In this document: positions 9,695-19,382 of the stretch, one piece after another
How positions within the stretch are numbered: the first letter of the stretch is position 1
Layout: every line of letters begins with the position of its first letter
Assembly (NCBI GenBank): GCA_905221605.1
Contig: CAJNDS010002746.1
Location: 1-35,888 of the forward strand
Length of the DNA stretch: 35,888 nt
Source of the DNA: Symbiodinium natans
Taxonomy: Eukaryota > Sar > Dinophyceae > Suessiales > Symbiodiniaceae
Direction: 5' to 3'
Position numbers and translations under genes: made by a program
The notes under the pieces: model-generated
What the model was told of the DNA's origin: nothing
Databases searched by the model: none
Seen by the model: only the letters and a program-made list of their open reading frames with translations

Positions 9695-11101
9695 TTAAAT
9701 AATTGGGTGGGAGTAAATGGGAAAAGTCTGTCCATTGGTATTCATGCGCATCGGGGTGGTCCTGTAGTACGCGTTGGGCGGAAACTGGTAGTGCCAGAAC
9801 TTGACGATGAAGTGGCAGTGCGTGTCGATCCAGAGTTCACTGAATGGTGGGCCTCCCTCTGTGTCCGCGAACTCCTCCTGCATGTCTTGTGCGAGTTGTT
9901 GCAAGTCGAAATCAACGCGGGATCCATTGTCGGTCATCTCTCTGGTTCTATGAGGGCATATGCCGTGTTGTTCCAGACGTTTGAGAATGGTGGATACCTC
10001 GTCGTAGGTCATGAACTGTGTGTCCCCTTGGATGAACAAGTAGTACCAGGTGCGTATGGTGTTGTGGATGTTGAACATACGGATAATACGAAAATGTCTG
10101 GTGGGATCATTTTCACATAGTTGGGCGGCGAGGTACTCGATGGAGGATAACTCTGGCCAGGCTTGTTCATGTGATATGGCCTGGATGTAGTTGAGCATCA
10201 TCAGGCATTGTATGTGACCAGTCTGGTACTCCTCTGTGACTTGGGGCGTGTGTTGGACATATAATCCCAGCATGCCGCGATGTGCGAAGTAGCACTCCTC
10301 GGTAAAGAGGTCGCTGCGGTCCACGTGTCTATATGGGGTTTGACTGACGGGTTGCGGCTCAAAGACGAGTTCCGTGCCACCCTTTGTCATCCGTTTGTTG
10401 CGCCACTGAAATGCCAACACGGCTGGCCACGTACATCTGTGGTCGTGCATGGGATAGATATGTTTTTGTGTTTCCGGTAGTATGCGCATATCCACCAGAT
10501 GGCGGTAGAAGTCCCTGGGGAGCTCTTCATTGCGTACGAGGAACTTGAACGTAACGAAGTCAGGTTCTCCTTGTTTGATGGTTTGGATCGCATTGTTGAC
10601 TTGTTTGCTAACGCATTTCAGGATTTGGCTTTGGTGCATCTCCATGTAGAAGCCGTGAATGATCGTGGTATTCAGGTTCGCGTACTGTACGACTGGTCGG
10701 GATCTTGCATGGTCCGCAAACTGAAATGGAAGAGGCAGACCGTATCGATGGCGTAGTTGGGCTCGCAAAATCTGATGGGCGAAAACGGTTCCTTTGTGTA
10801 GTCGCTGTTGGCCTGCGGCCAGGGAGTCAGCTTCCGCGGGTAGATCCTGCGTGACGCATCGATGTATCAAAGACTCCGGGTCGTCTTGTTGCGCGAGGGA
10901 ATGCTGTAGATGTGGATGGGGGGAAAGGGTAGGGTCCAGGCGCAACATCGTGTTGTTCCTTTTTTCTCGTAGTGCTTGAAGGTGAAACTTCACTTCCTCG
11001 TCTGTCATGTGCCTGAGGTCCCTGGAGATGCCCTGGTCCATGAACATAACTCTGTATTTCTTGCCGAGCTCCGGGAGTATCAGAGGGATGATTTGATCCA
11101 T
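9695..11101 (-). CDS. unknown protein, member B of a three-paralog set, 468 aa
   Basis: ATG at 11101 (MDQIIPLILPEL), TAA at 9695-9697, no interruption. The N-terminus has a hydrophobic helix and then YRVMFMDQG, which matches HVIFMDEH in the ORF at 11432-12781. The middle carries NLNTTIIHGFYMEMH. The C-terminal third has FNIHNTIRTWYYLF and then a helix YDEVSTILKRLEQH, in the same place as comparable segments in the two sister ORFs. No membrane span, zinc motif or enzymatic signature was seen. It lies between its two likely paralogs in the retroelement-like block. Confidence 0.8.
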   Translation of the reverse strand: MDQIIPLILPELGKKYRVMFMDQGISRDLRHMTDEEVKFHLQALREKRNNTMLRLDPTLSPHPHLQHSLAQQDDPESLIHRCVTQDLPAEADSLAAGQQRLHKGTVFAHQILRAQLRHRYGLPLPFQFADHARSRPVVQYANLNTTIIHGFYMEMHQSQILKCVSKQVNNAIQTIKQGEPDFVTFKFLVRNEELPRDFYRHLVDMRILPETQKHIYPMHDHRCTWPAVLAFQWRNKRMTKGGTELVFEPQPVSQTPYRHVDRSDLFTEECYFAHRGMLGLYVQHTPQVTEEYQTGHIQCLMMLNYIQAISHEQAWPELSSIEYLAAQLCENDPTRHFRIIRMFNIHNTIRTWYYLFIQGDTQFMTYDEVSTILKRLEQHGICPHRTREMTDNGSRVDFDLQQLAQDMQEEFADTEGGPPFSELWIDTHCHFIVKFWHYQFPPNAYYRTTPMRMNTNGQTFPIYSHPII

Positions 11102-11431
11102 CTTGCTCTGCTATGTACAGTGACTGCTTAAAGGTCTCTCACCGCATGTCACATGCTATTTACGGCTCAACATGGGAATGCGCTTTTCAACTACTCAACG
11201 GCATGCTGTTATAGCAGTACTTCTGCCCTTGTACCGGTATGCTGGTGGTGGAAAGAATGCATCACAGGCAAATCATGTCTCAGCTCAGTGAAATGCATGC
11301 TCCAAAAGACTGAACTGCAAACTTCTGAGTTTTCAGACTGCACAACGCACTGCAAACGGATCTTGTCCGCATTGGTCTACGGGTCTTCCATCCAGGGGGG
11401 GGTGGAATTGGGTCTTGTGTCTTCGAAGAGA

Positions 11432-12781
11432 TCAGTCCACGGACAGGTCCGGCTCGGTGTAGCTGTTGTAGGTGGTCGTGGGGAACCGTTGAACCGGATT
11501 CCATTCTTGGCGTCTTTGCCAAAGCTCTTCTTCGTCTGAAATGGTGCCTACGTCTTCGAAGAGCGTGTGGCTGGAGAGCGGATGGTTGGGCTGCCGGTGG
11601 TCGTGCTCTGCGTGCAGTAGAGATGAGACTAGTCGTTTGTGTTGACGTAGCCACTCTGTCAGATTGTCACGTAGAGGTTGCATGGGGATAGCGCAGGTGG
11701 AGCCGTTGAAGTCTAGGATGGTGTAGTCCGGGCCGAAGATTTCTCTTGTGAAGCGCCATTCTGCGTGTCTGGGGCTGAAAAACTTGAGGACGTGTATCAT
11801 CATGTGGATGTCGGCTCGTGAGAAGATATTGTTCTGCAAACATGACTCGTTGTTCCTGGTTTGCCATTCCTGTAATTTGGTGTCGACGTAGAGGATGAGC
11901 TTGTGCACCCCGAGGATTTCAGGAGGGAGATACTGCTGGAACTCCTCGACCGTGTGCTGTCGGGTGATCGCCAAGATCGCATTCCACTCCATGTCATCTT
12001 GAAGTTGGCGTTCTAAGTGCGAAGGGCGTGGGTTGGCTTTCTGGATGAAGATGACGCGTCCATCATGTAGCGATCTCGTGGTGGGATCTGGCAGGTCTTC
12101 TAGGAACAACTTGTCACCAATCTGGAAACCTCTTCTGGCCATTGTGGCTATGCGGACCGTGGTCTCGTACCACTGCGAGGCAATCAGAGCTGTGTTAGCC
12201 GATTCATACTTGGAGAAGACGATCTGGGCGATGTGGGGTAGGCACAGTGCCGCACCGGGATGTGGGTGGTCATCTCGAAGAGGTTTTTCAACGTAGTGAC
12301 CTTTGATGTGATTGGGGATGCGGCGGATGATTCTCTGAATGTTGAGCTCATGCTTGGTTTTGTCACGTACCTCTTGGCCGAGAAATTTTGAAACCGGGGT
12401 GAGCATCTGATTTTGAGTTGGTAGTAGACACACAAATGTGGCCGTCGTAGATGTGCTGGAGGAGATGTAGAGGTCCTGAAAGCCATGGAATGTCATCATC
12501 ATGTTCTTGAGCGCTTGGTAGGTGATGGCATTCCTGATATTGATGTGCCAGCCTTCGTATGCTTTGAAGTACAACGGGTCGATGACTTTGTGTAGGGGTG
12601 CCTTCTCCGTGTAGTACGCTGGGGCCGTGTGGTACGTGTCGTCGAGGTAGTTGTACCGTTGGTAGAAGGGTTCCATGCTATAGTGTGGATCTCTGCGCAG
12701 ATGCTCCATTTCGAGTTCGTGCTCGTCCATGAAGATCACGTGGAGGGGACCGGTCAGAAAGTCCAGTATGTGGCTCCACAT
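11432..12781 (-). CDS. unknown protein, member A of a three-paralog set, about 449 aa
   Basis: The frame is open to 12820, but the upstream start codon is TTG. The first ATG is at 12781 (MWSHILDFLTG). Immediately upstream on the minus strand is a pyrimidine run ending in AG (about 12785-12805), like a splice or trans-splice acceptor, which supports this start. The N-terminal HVIFMDEHELEME matches the sister ORF at 9695-11101. A later segment with VDTKLQEWQ and a following helix (RADIHMMIHVLKFF) matches both sisters. The acidic C-terminal tail has SDEEELWQRRQEW. No known domain was recognised. Confidence 0.8.
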   Translation of the reverse strand: MWSHILDFLTGPLHVIFMDEHELEMEHLRRDPHYSMEPFYQRYNYLDDTYHTAPAYYTEKAPLHKVIDPLYFKAYEGWHINIRNAITYQALKNMMMTFHGFQDLYISSSTSTTATFVCLLPTQNQMLTPVSKFLGQEVRDKTKHELNIQRIIRRIPNHIKGHYVEKPLRDDHPHPGAALCLPHIAQIVFSKYESANTALIASQWYETTVRIATMARRGFQIGDKLFLEDLPDPTTRSLHDGRVIFIQKANPRPSHLERQLQDDMEWNAILAITRQHTVEEFQQYLPPEILGVHKLILYVDTKLQEWQTRNNESCLQNNIFSRADIHMMIHVLKFFSPRHAEWRFTREIFGPDYTILDFNGSTCAIPMQPLRDNLTEWLRQHKRLVSSLLHAEHDHRQPNHPLSSHTLFEDVGTISDEEELWQRRQEWNPVQRFPTTTYNSYTEPDLSVD

Positions 12782-13066
12782 GTTGGGCTGGGGGAAGGGA
12801 CGGGGTCGGGTTCGTGCCAAAAAACTGTGGTAATGTTCTCATGCGTGATGATGAAGAGATGAGGTCTGCCATGGGTAGGGGGAAGGGGAGAAAGGGGGGG
12901 AGGTGCTTAGGTCGGCATGGCTTCAACTCGCATCTTGTCAGTTAATGGTCTCTTTTGGATTCGCAAGAGGGCTTGTATGGCGCAGGTGTGTGATGCTGTA
13001 TGCAGTGGCGATCAGGAAGATCACAATGTTCTCGGCAATCATATCGTCGATTTCTACGGCATGTTT

Positions 13067-13972
13067 CTACTTCACCGCCGGGTACATCTCGTCTTCAGAG
13101 ATTTGGGATCGTCGATCATCTTCTTCTTCAGGCGGTGGATGGTAGGGCATTGGTGAGTTGTGTGGGGTGTCCTTCTTGGGTTCTGAGGGTTGTGCAGTTG
13201 GATCTGGCATTGGGCTATCCTCCTCGTGTCGGTGGATCGTGTGGTCGTCCTTGTACATGAAGCTTCTCTTGGTCTCCTTGTCGTAGTGCGTGTGATACTG
13301 CCAGCTGTTCTGGTGCCATGGGTGTTTCCAGAGCAGCTGGTGCTGGTGTGAATCTTCTTTGGCTTTTTTGCGTATCGCAGCGAGGCGAACGGCAAAGGGA
13401 TGGGAATGAAGGGCTTGGGCGAAAATGTGATATGTTGTGTCATTCCACTGGGTGTGGGCCTTCCACTCTTTGCACTTTTCCGGGTCTTGGATGGCCTCCC
13501 ATGTCGTCAAAACGGGTTGGTCCGCGAGCCAATCCGCGGCCACATGTGTGTGTGGATCGAGGTGTGCGAGGGAGATGTCCTGGAGCAGGTCCGAGGTGAT
13601 GCCGTCGAACTCGAGGTGCAAGCGCGGGTCATCCGGTTGGTACTGTTGTCGTCTCTTCTTGGTTGCTTGTGGTGGTTCGTCTTGATGAGGTAGGTGTGCG
13701 GGTTGTGGTGTGGGCATGGAGATCTTGTCGAGGTGGTAGCCGAAGTTCTTGTGCCAATCTTGCAGGTGTCCCCAGATTGAGAGCGCCTCGCTGGTGGGGA
13801 TCATGATGGGCGTGAAGGGATGGGGTGAGTTGCCGATTTTGGTGAGTTGTTCAAGTAGAAGTTGGGCGGTGTACCAGCGGATGGGGATGTGGATGTCGGG
13901 GAGTTCCAAGTAATCCTGATCGTACGCGGCCTGCACTGCCTTGTTGAACGCCGTCTGGGTCAACCAACTCAT
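13067..13972 (-). CDS. unknown protein with acidic/proline-rich tail, about 301 aa
   Basis: A longer frame begins at a GTG at 14065, but the first ATG is at 13972 (MSWLTQTAFNKAVQ). It is preceded by a pyrimidine-rich stretch on the minus strand, as for neighbouring ORFs. Residues 1-80 are helical and hydrophobic. Residues 95-120 form a Pro/His/Gln linker with a basic KKRRQQ patch. The segment near residues 210-250 is rich in Trp and His (LLWKHPWHQNSWQYH). The tail is acidic (PPPEEEDDRRSQISEDE). No domain was recognised. The KKRR patch could be a nuclear-localisation signal. Confidence 0.75.
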   Translation of the reverse strand: MSWLTQTAFNKAVQAAYDQDYLELPDIHIPIRWYTAQLLLEQLTKIGNSPHPFTPIMIPTSEALSIWGHLQDWHKNFGYHLDKISMPTPQPAHLPHQDEPPQATKKRRQQYQPDDPRLHLEFDGITSDLLQDISLAHLDPHTHVAADWLADQPVLTTWEAIQDPEKCKEWKAHTQWNDTTYHIFAQALHSHPFAVRLAAIRKKAKEDSHQHQLLWKHPWHQNSWQYHTHYDKETKRSFMYKDDHTIHRHEEDSPMPDPTAQPSEPKKDTPHNSPMPYHPPPEEEDDRRSQISEDEMYPAVK

Positions 13973-14316
13973 GAGGTGGGGCGATCGGGGAAAGGTGAAT
14001 GGGTGATGGTGCGAGTGTGGTTGATCTGAAAATGGTTTGGCTTCCACAGTGTCACGCAATCTCACTCATGCTAGTGCCTACTGTTCCTACAGGTCCTGTC
14101 CACTTTCAATCAAGTCGAAAGCTCAGTGTGCGGATTGACATGGTGCGTGCACTTCAGAACTCTCCGCGGAACAGGTTTTGTACTTATGATGCCGGCAGAC
14201 ATGTTGCGCTTGTCGAATCTCCGTCCGGCAGCGCCATCTCAAGACACACTTCGTCTTAAGGAATTGTCTATACCACCCTATGTCAGAGAACTCCGCTGAT
14301 CAACCCTTCACTGTCA

Positions 14317-15195
14317 TCATCGTCGGTATCCGTAGTGTTGCCAGGTGGGATGACTGTGGACACGGGGCATGGGTTTGGGGGTGGGTCTGGGAGTGGGGTC
14401 CGTAGGCGCTGGTGGTGCGGGTCTGGGGTCATTGTCTCCTCGGTGCGATGATGCCGGATGTCTGGTCGACTGAGAATCATGTCGTGCCGGTCCCGGCGCC
14501 GTCGATGACGAGGCGCGCGATGTTCTTGGGGACTTGGGTTTAGCTTTGACTGCGATGGTCTTGGTGACGACTAGTTGGTTTTCTGCTTGCTGGAGGTCCT
14601 CAAAGGTGCGACGGTAGTTCTTGATGCTGTCCACGGTGTCGTCTTCCAGGATCTTGTACATGCCGTTTTCAGTGATCTGCTGTCTGTCCATCATATCGAT
14701 GAACTCGTATACGGTGCAACCCGGGCGCTTTGTTGGAACTGCCAGCGAACTGGATGTGAACCAGTTGAGCGCTTCGGAACTTCGTATCACGGTGTCACCC
14801 TTGGCATCCTGAAAGCTCTTGAGGAGGGTTCTGAACAGGTCAGCTTGGTGCACGTGTTCACGTAGTTTGAGTGCGGTGGAGTTGATGTCGAAGATCTTCT
14901 GTATCGCGTTCATAGTGATGGAATTGTCAAAGAGGAGGTTGGAGAGGTCCCCGACTCTGATGTCCTCCATAAGTTGGATGACCTGGGTCTTTGCCGTGGA
15001 GACTGCACTTTGTAGCGCCAGTTTTTGCTGGCTGAAAGGCTCTGGTTGAGACGGATTCTCAGTTCGATGTCGTCGAGGTGGGTCTCTTGAGTCCATGGCC
15101 GGTCTTGTGGCTCTGGTAGTGCGGGGACTTCGTCTGCAGGACCTCGATCTGTTTCGTCGGGGACGTTCATCTCCGTGGTGGTCGTGCTTCGCCAT
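14317..15195 (-). CDS. unknown protein with Arg/Ser-rich N-terminus and Pro-rich C-terminus, 292 aa
   Basis: ATG at 15195. Residues 1-50 are very basic (RRNRSRSCRRSPRTTRATR), suited to nucleic-acid binding. A helical core (about 55-210) contains LMEDIRVGDLSNLLFDNS and YEFIDMMDRQQITENGMYKI. The last 80 residues are a disordered basic Ser/Pro tail (PAPPAPTDPTPRPTPKP). Basic-helical-disordered layouts are common in packaging or Gag-like proteins, but I see no zinc knuckle or sequence evidence for that. It sits two ORFs downstream of the reverse transcriptase. Confidence 0.75.
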   Translation of the reverse strand: MAKHDHHGDERPRRNRSRSCRRSPRTTRATRPAMDSRDPPRRHRTENPSQPEPFSQQKLALQSAVSTAKTQVIQLMEDIRVGDLSNLLFDNSITMNAIQKIFDINSTALKLREHVHQADLFRTLLKSFQDAKGDTVIRSSEALNWFTSSSLAVPTKRPGCTVYEFIDMMDRQQITENGMYKILEDDTVDSIKNYRRTFEDLQQAENQLVVTKTIAVKAKPKSPRTSRASSSTAPGPARHDSQSTRHPASSHRGDNDPRPAPPAPTDPTPRPTPKPMPRVHSHPTWQHYGYRR

Positions 15196-15243
15196 GATTG
15201 AGGTGGATGAGCGATGGGAACGTTACTCGATCCAAACGATCTG

Positions 15244-15465
15244 TCAGGTTTCATGATAGTCAGCTGTACAGTGCATGAATTTCCGTATGCAATCAACGTC
15301 AAGGGGTCCCTTCACAAAGGGATGGGGGGTAGGATGAAGTTTATCATGAAACATGAAGGTGCGGGACTCGCGCTTGGTCTCGGTTCTTTTGCTCACTCCA
15401 AGCCAAGCGTCGGATGTAGGTGAGATAGAACGGGAATCGTTTTTGGTGAAAACAAAATTGACCAA
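15244..15465 (-). CDS. possible small ORF, 73 aa
   Basis: An ATG-started frame in the 397-base gap between the RS-rich and coiled-coil ORFs (MVNFVFTKNDSRSISPTSD). Composition is ordinary and there is no motif. It may simply be a chance frame in a leader region. Confidence 0.15.
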   Translation of the reverse strand: MVNFVFTKNDSRSISPTSDAWLGVSKRTETKRESRTFMFHDKLHPTPHPFVKGPLDVDCIRKFMHCTADYHET

Positions 15466-15592
15466 AACGTAACAATGTTACTGGATGCTGTGGCGGTGCT
15501 GTTGAGGCCAGTTATCATCCAACTTTGCGTTCTGCACGACGTCGTTGAGTGGACAGATGAACCGCGCTGGTTCCTGGTTCCGATTCTTGAGG

Positions 15593-16378
15593 TCATGGAT
15601 CATGAACACGCTGTAGAGGATCATCTCTTTCGAGCGGGGCCCTGGAGTTTGATCTGTACTGTCCAATGGGTACCTGCCTGGAGGATGTCGCTGAGCCGGT
15701 TGGGGATCGAAGGCACCTGCACAGGTACTTGATGCTTTGGTCGTGTTGAGAAAGGAGTTGGTCGATGTTGTCTAAGCGAGTTCTTGTCTCGTCCAAGCTT
15801 GCGTAGACGGTGGTGTGGGATGATGGATGAAGGTCCTGCGGAATGGTGGCATGGAGGCGGAGTCTGTCTCGTAGTTCTTGTAGTTGGTGGCGAGTTTGAT
15901 GTCCGAGAGCATCTAGTCGTACTCCTAGCTCCTGTAGTCGTCGGGCTTGGAGGGTTTGATCACGCTTGATATCGTTGAGTTGTAGGTGAAGATCGCGGAT
16001 GGAACTTGTGTGTCGGCTGATGTCGTTGGAGGCGCATGCTCTTGATGAGTCCGCCCTGTACGCCGCTCGTTTGACGTCCAGGAGTTCTTGTAATACTGAT
16101 TGGCTGCAGGTTCGCTCGTAGACGTAACCGAGCTCTTGTTCGAGATGGTAGACAGTCTGGTCGAGGGTTCGGATCTTCTCTGCTTGTGAGGATACTGTGT
16201 CCATGAGGAGTTTCACCGCTTCGTCCGTGGTCTGATGGATCGGATCGTTGGGGTTGGCGATCTCATCTGGGATCTCGGAGGCTGTCTGCATTCTATCCGG
16301 CTGGCTGTTGGGATGTTGCTGGCCTGCTGGCTGAGGATCCGGAATGGTCTGCTCCTCGTGCATCTTGTTGGTCGGCAT
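15593..16378 (-). CDS. coiled-coil protein, 261 aa
   Basis: ATG at 16378 in a good context (CTTCACCATG). The N-terminal 45 residues are polar and disordered. Three heptad-rich helices follow, at about 52-85 (EKIRTLDQTVYHLEQELGYV), 118-175 (LHLQLNDIKRDQTLQARRLQ and onward) and 195-222 (LDETRTRLDNIDQLLSQHDQ). The C-terminus is a basic Ser/Arg tail. This predicts an oligomeric coiled coil, such as a trimeric or dimeric scaffold or an ORF1p-like RNA-binding partner. That role is inferred from its place next to the reverse transcriptase ORF, with which it shares strand and a 292-base spacer. Confidence 0.8.
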   Translation of the reverse strand: MPTNKMHEEQTIPDPQPAGQQHPNSQPDRMQTASEIPDEIANPNDPIHQTTDEAVKLLMDTVSSQAEKIRTLDQTVYHLEQELGYVYERTCSQSVLQELLDVKRAAYRADSSRACASNDISRHTSSIRDLHLQLNDIKRDQTLQARRLQELGVRLDALGHQTRHQLQELRDRLRLHATIPQDLHPSSHTTVYASLDETRTRLDNIDQLLSQHDQSIKYLCRCLRSPTGSATSSRQVPIGQYRSNSRAPLERDDPLQRVHDP

Positions 16379-16670
16379 GGTGAAGAATTGGATGATCGAC
16401 TTGCTGTTCTATCAGCTGGGCAACTTCTTCTATGCTACGTCTGTCACTGCGTCAGCCACTGACGAGAAGCGCTCTGGGTGGGTGCGGGGAAGGGTAAAGA
16501 CAGACTTCGTATGATTGTATGATGTACATGCTCAAAATCACACTTCGCTGCGGGACGCGGGGTTTTTTGGGAGGGAAAGGTTTGGGGACCTCAACGACTG
16601 CAATCCGTCACTGCGCATCATGGACACTTGCTGGCGGTCTTTGATGTTAATTTTGCTGTGGTACTTCGAG

Positions 16671-19322
16671 TCATCTATGCACAAACGTCAGCATGTCTGG
16701 GTCGTGGGCTTGGTAGAGGGCGCGAAGTTCTCGGAGTTGTTGTAGACGAACCGGCTCGGGATACGCTATCTTTGAGATCATGTGGCGTCTCGTTCGATAT
16801 GCACTGGCACGATGGACTATAGGCGTGGATCCCCTTGGGGAAAGAAGCTGGTGTGTCTGTGAGGGGAGGATGAGGCGAACTTCTTTGCGGCGTAGGTCGA
16901 TGTTGCATCCGAGGTAGTTGGGTTCTTCTTGTTCTTCCAACAATATGGGCGGGCCGTAGAACTCTGTTTGGAGAAATTCGCCCCAAGGGCTCGTGTAGGC
17001 CCAGCTTTGTGGTAGGATGCAAATGCGGTCGTCAACATATCTCTTGGTGAAGCGGTCGAGAATTGCGCACGATGCCAAGGCTATCCGATATGTCTCATGC
17101 CATTGGTGTTCTTCGACACAACAGACCATGTGGCATAACACCGGTGACATTGGGTGTCCCATTGGGCTACCTCTGGTCTGCTTGTATACTTGTTGCTGGG
17201 AGGTGAAATAGCTGCACTTCAAGACGTACTGAGTGATCTCCCAGATGTCGTGCATGTAGATGGTGCGTCGACCATGGTTGATCTGCTTGTACTTCCCATT
17301 GAACGTTCTGGCCGTTCTAAGCGTCTTTTTGGGGTCGTAGGTGATGGAGACGTCCTGCCATGTGTCAAAGCCGTGCTGGGAGTTGGCGAAGTACTTGTTC
17401 ATGGTGATCATGAGGGCTTGGAGGATACGTTCCTGTGGGACACTGGTGAAGAAGCCCGCTAGGTCCGCGATCTGCATGTGCATGTCCGCGTTGTTGAAGT
17501 TCATGAAGGTGTGAAGTTCCTTGAAGATCTTGTAGGAGTTGTCCTGTTGCAGCGCTTGGGGAAACGAGATGTACATGATGTTGGTGATGATCTTGGCGAC
17601 CGTGGAGAAGAGCTTCTTGGCGAAGTGCTGGGCGAACGAGACAATGGGCCGGGACTTGATGAAGCCCTTCTTGCGCTTGGGGAAGATGTAGGACACCGGG
17701 ACTTTGTCTTTGCGGTTTGGGTTGATGCCCCAAGCGTATCTTGTCTTGATGTGTTGGGGAAGTTGGTGCCACGCGTTGTGCGCTGCTGTGGTCGGGGTGA
17801 TGTTGATCTTGGTGAAGACTTCAGGGTCGCCGTACATCTTGTCCATAAGCTGTTGGAAGTGGAGGGGGCAGTACGCTAGCATCTTATGGGGATGGTGGTC
17901 CTCGCACGCGATGATGTAGTCGCTGTACTGAGTTTTGAGGCTTTTGACCATGTGGTGGTTCACGTGTTGCTCCTTCACGTTGTGGCTGAGCCGTGCCGCC
18001 GGGGCAAGGGCGAGCTGTACGGCCTCCCTGGATGGGATGGAAAGTCCATTGCGTCTGCACCATTTTCGAACATCTTCCGTCGTCTGCGAAATCCAAGTAT
18101 CTGGTTCCGGGAAGGTACCCGTCTTGGATGAGTAAGTGACGATGTGGTGTAGAGGGTCTTCTGGTGATGCGTGTGCGGTCTGAAGGTCAATGACCTGATG
18201 TTCACTGAGTTCTTGTGTAGGGTTGGGACAAGTGCATCTTCTCGCAAGTTTTGGACCAAAACACATTCGCTGCCAGTTGTGGCACTGGGCCTCGATGCTG
18301 GATCCTGGTTTGGCTACCACCGTGGTCTTCGGAACATGTAGTGGACATAGTTCGTGGTAGTGGCTTGCGATGATGGCGCGTAGAACTTCTCGTAGATGGC
18401 GTTGGCATTCTTCCATAGGTGGGAGCAAACTGGTGACGAGGGGCCTTATGTTAGGGATCTCCATATGTCTCTTGTCCAGTGCCTTGACCAATGCTGCCTT
18501 GCAGAACTCCTTGTACGGGGATTCAAGGATGTTGGTCATTCGTAGTAGTGTGTATATGTTCTCGGCCGGGAAGTTGCTACTCATCAACGTTCTGGTGGTT
18601 TTCCATCGCAGAGCCGTGGTGGAGCACAGGGCGGTGAGGAGGCCCCACATGCGCGTTTTGGTGTCAACCTGTACCTTGACGGCTCGCCAAGGTCTGGTTT
18701 TCCTGCCTAGGTGTCGATGTAGTCGGGCGCGTAGTTTGGTTGCCAGCACGTTGACGTCGCAGATGGTCTTGGGTTGGAAGGTGTGGCCTGTGTCTTCCTT
18801 GAAGTGTTTGTAGATGAAGGGGGCGTTGAGGGAGGGTTGGAGGTCCGCGATGTCTGCCTGCTCAATCATGTGCAACTCTGCCACATCGTCAACGCTGCGG
18901 ACTTTGATCGGAACGAACTCCCAATATGTGTTGGTGGTGTGCCAGTAGTGTATGGCTGGTTCTGCGTTGACCAGTTTTTGAGCGGCGAGCGCGTTGTGTT
19001 TTCTACGTCGGTTGTCTTCTCTGACTGTGACTTTCGTGGAGGTGCTGCCAATATAGAGGTGCTCGAACATGCGTCCGTGGTCGACTCTCCAGTACACTGC
19101 GTTCGGCTGATTGAAAAATTCGAATGTGTAGAGCTCCGGGGTGATACGGTGAAACTGCTTGAGGCGCACCAGCCTGCGTCGATCTACTTGGCGTCGAGGA
19201 AAATGGCAAAGAGCGGTGAGCCAAAACTTGCCGTAGAGCCAAGTAGAGTATCTGTGTAAGAAAGGTATGCGGTGAAATGTGTATTGGACCACGCTCTTCG
19301 CGATGTCCATGCACTTCACCAT
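16671..19322 (-). CDS. GIY-YIG-like nuclease plus reverse transcriptase (Penelope-like), 883 aa, intact
   Basis: ATG at 19322, TGA at 16671-16673, uninterrupted. Residues about 75-135 resemble a GIY-YIG endonuclease: AVYWRV, then YIGSTS, then an Arg/Lys/His helix REDNRRRKHN and a Glu in TYWEFVPIK. A possible Cys cluster (CFGPKLARRCTC) is at 353-365. The reverse transcriptase fills about 460-830: KSRPIVSF (556-563), the first catalytic Asp in IADLAGFFTSVP (618-629), GSPMGHPMSP (718-727), YVDD (762-765) with two catalytic Asps, and LGCNIDL (804-810). It would copy an RNA template, primed at a nick made by the nuclease. An N-terminal nuclease is the permuted order known from Naiad/Chlamys Penelope-like elements. 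The classical Penelope order has it at the C-terminus. Confidence 0.93.
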   Translation of the reverse strand: MVKCMDIAKSVVQYTFHRIPFLHRYSTWLYGKFWLTALCHFPRRQVDRRRLVRLKQFHRITPELYTFEFFNQPNAVYWRVDHGRMFEHLYIGSTSTKVTVREDNRRRKHNALAAQKLVNAEPAIHYWHTTNTYWEFVPIKVRSVDDVAELHMIEQADIADLQPSLNAPFIYKHFKEDTGHTFQPKTICDVNVLATKLRARLHRHLGRKTRPWRAVKVQVDTKTRMWGLLTALCSTTALRWKTTRTLMSSNFPAENIYTLLRMTNILESPYKEFCKAALVKALDKRHMEIPNIRPLVTSLLPPMEECQRHLREVLRAIIASHYHELCPLHVPKTTVVAKPGSSIEAQCHNWQRMCFGPKLARRCTCPNPTQELSEHQVIDLQTAHASPEDPLHHIVTYSSKTGTFPEPDTWISQTTEDVRKWCRRNGLSIPSREAVQLALAPAARLSHNVKEQHVNHHMVKSLKTQYSDYIIACEDHHPHKMLAYCPLHFQQLMDKMYGDPEVFTKINITPTTAAHNAWHQLPQHIKTRYAWGINPNRKDKVPVSYIFPKRKKGFIKSRPIVSFAQHFAKKLFSTVAKIITNIMYISFPQALQQDNSYKIFKELHTFMNFNNADMHMQIADLAGFFTSVPQERILQALMITMNKYFANSQHGFDTWQDVSITYDPKKTLRTARTFNGKYKQINHGRRTIYMHDIWEITQYVLKCSYFTSQQQVYKQTRGSPMGHPMSPVLCHMVCCVEEHQWHETYRIALASCAILDRFTKRYVDDRICILPQSWAYTSPWGEFLQTEFYGPPILLEEQEEPNYLGCNIDLRRKEVRLILPSQTHQLLSPRGSTPIVHRASAYRTRRHMISKIAYPEPVRLQQLRELRALYQAHDPDMLTFVHR

Positions 19323-19382
19323 GGAGGAGTGTATGCGGTTGAGTCGTCTGGAGGGTTGCTGAGTGGTGAGTAGGGTACCTAG

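Noticed and set aside
9572-10120. 182-codon plus-strand frame inside the retroelement-like block
   Set aside because: It overlaps two well-supported minus ORFs and is the antisense shadow of their sequence.
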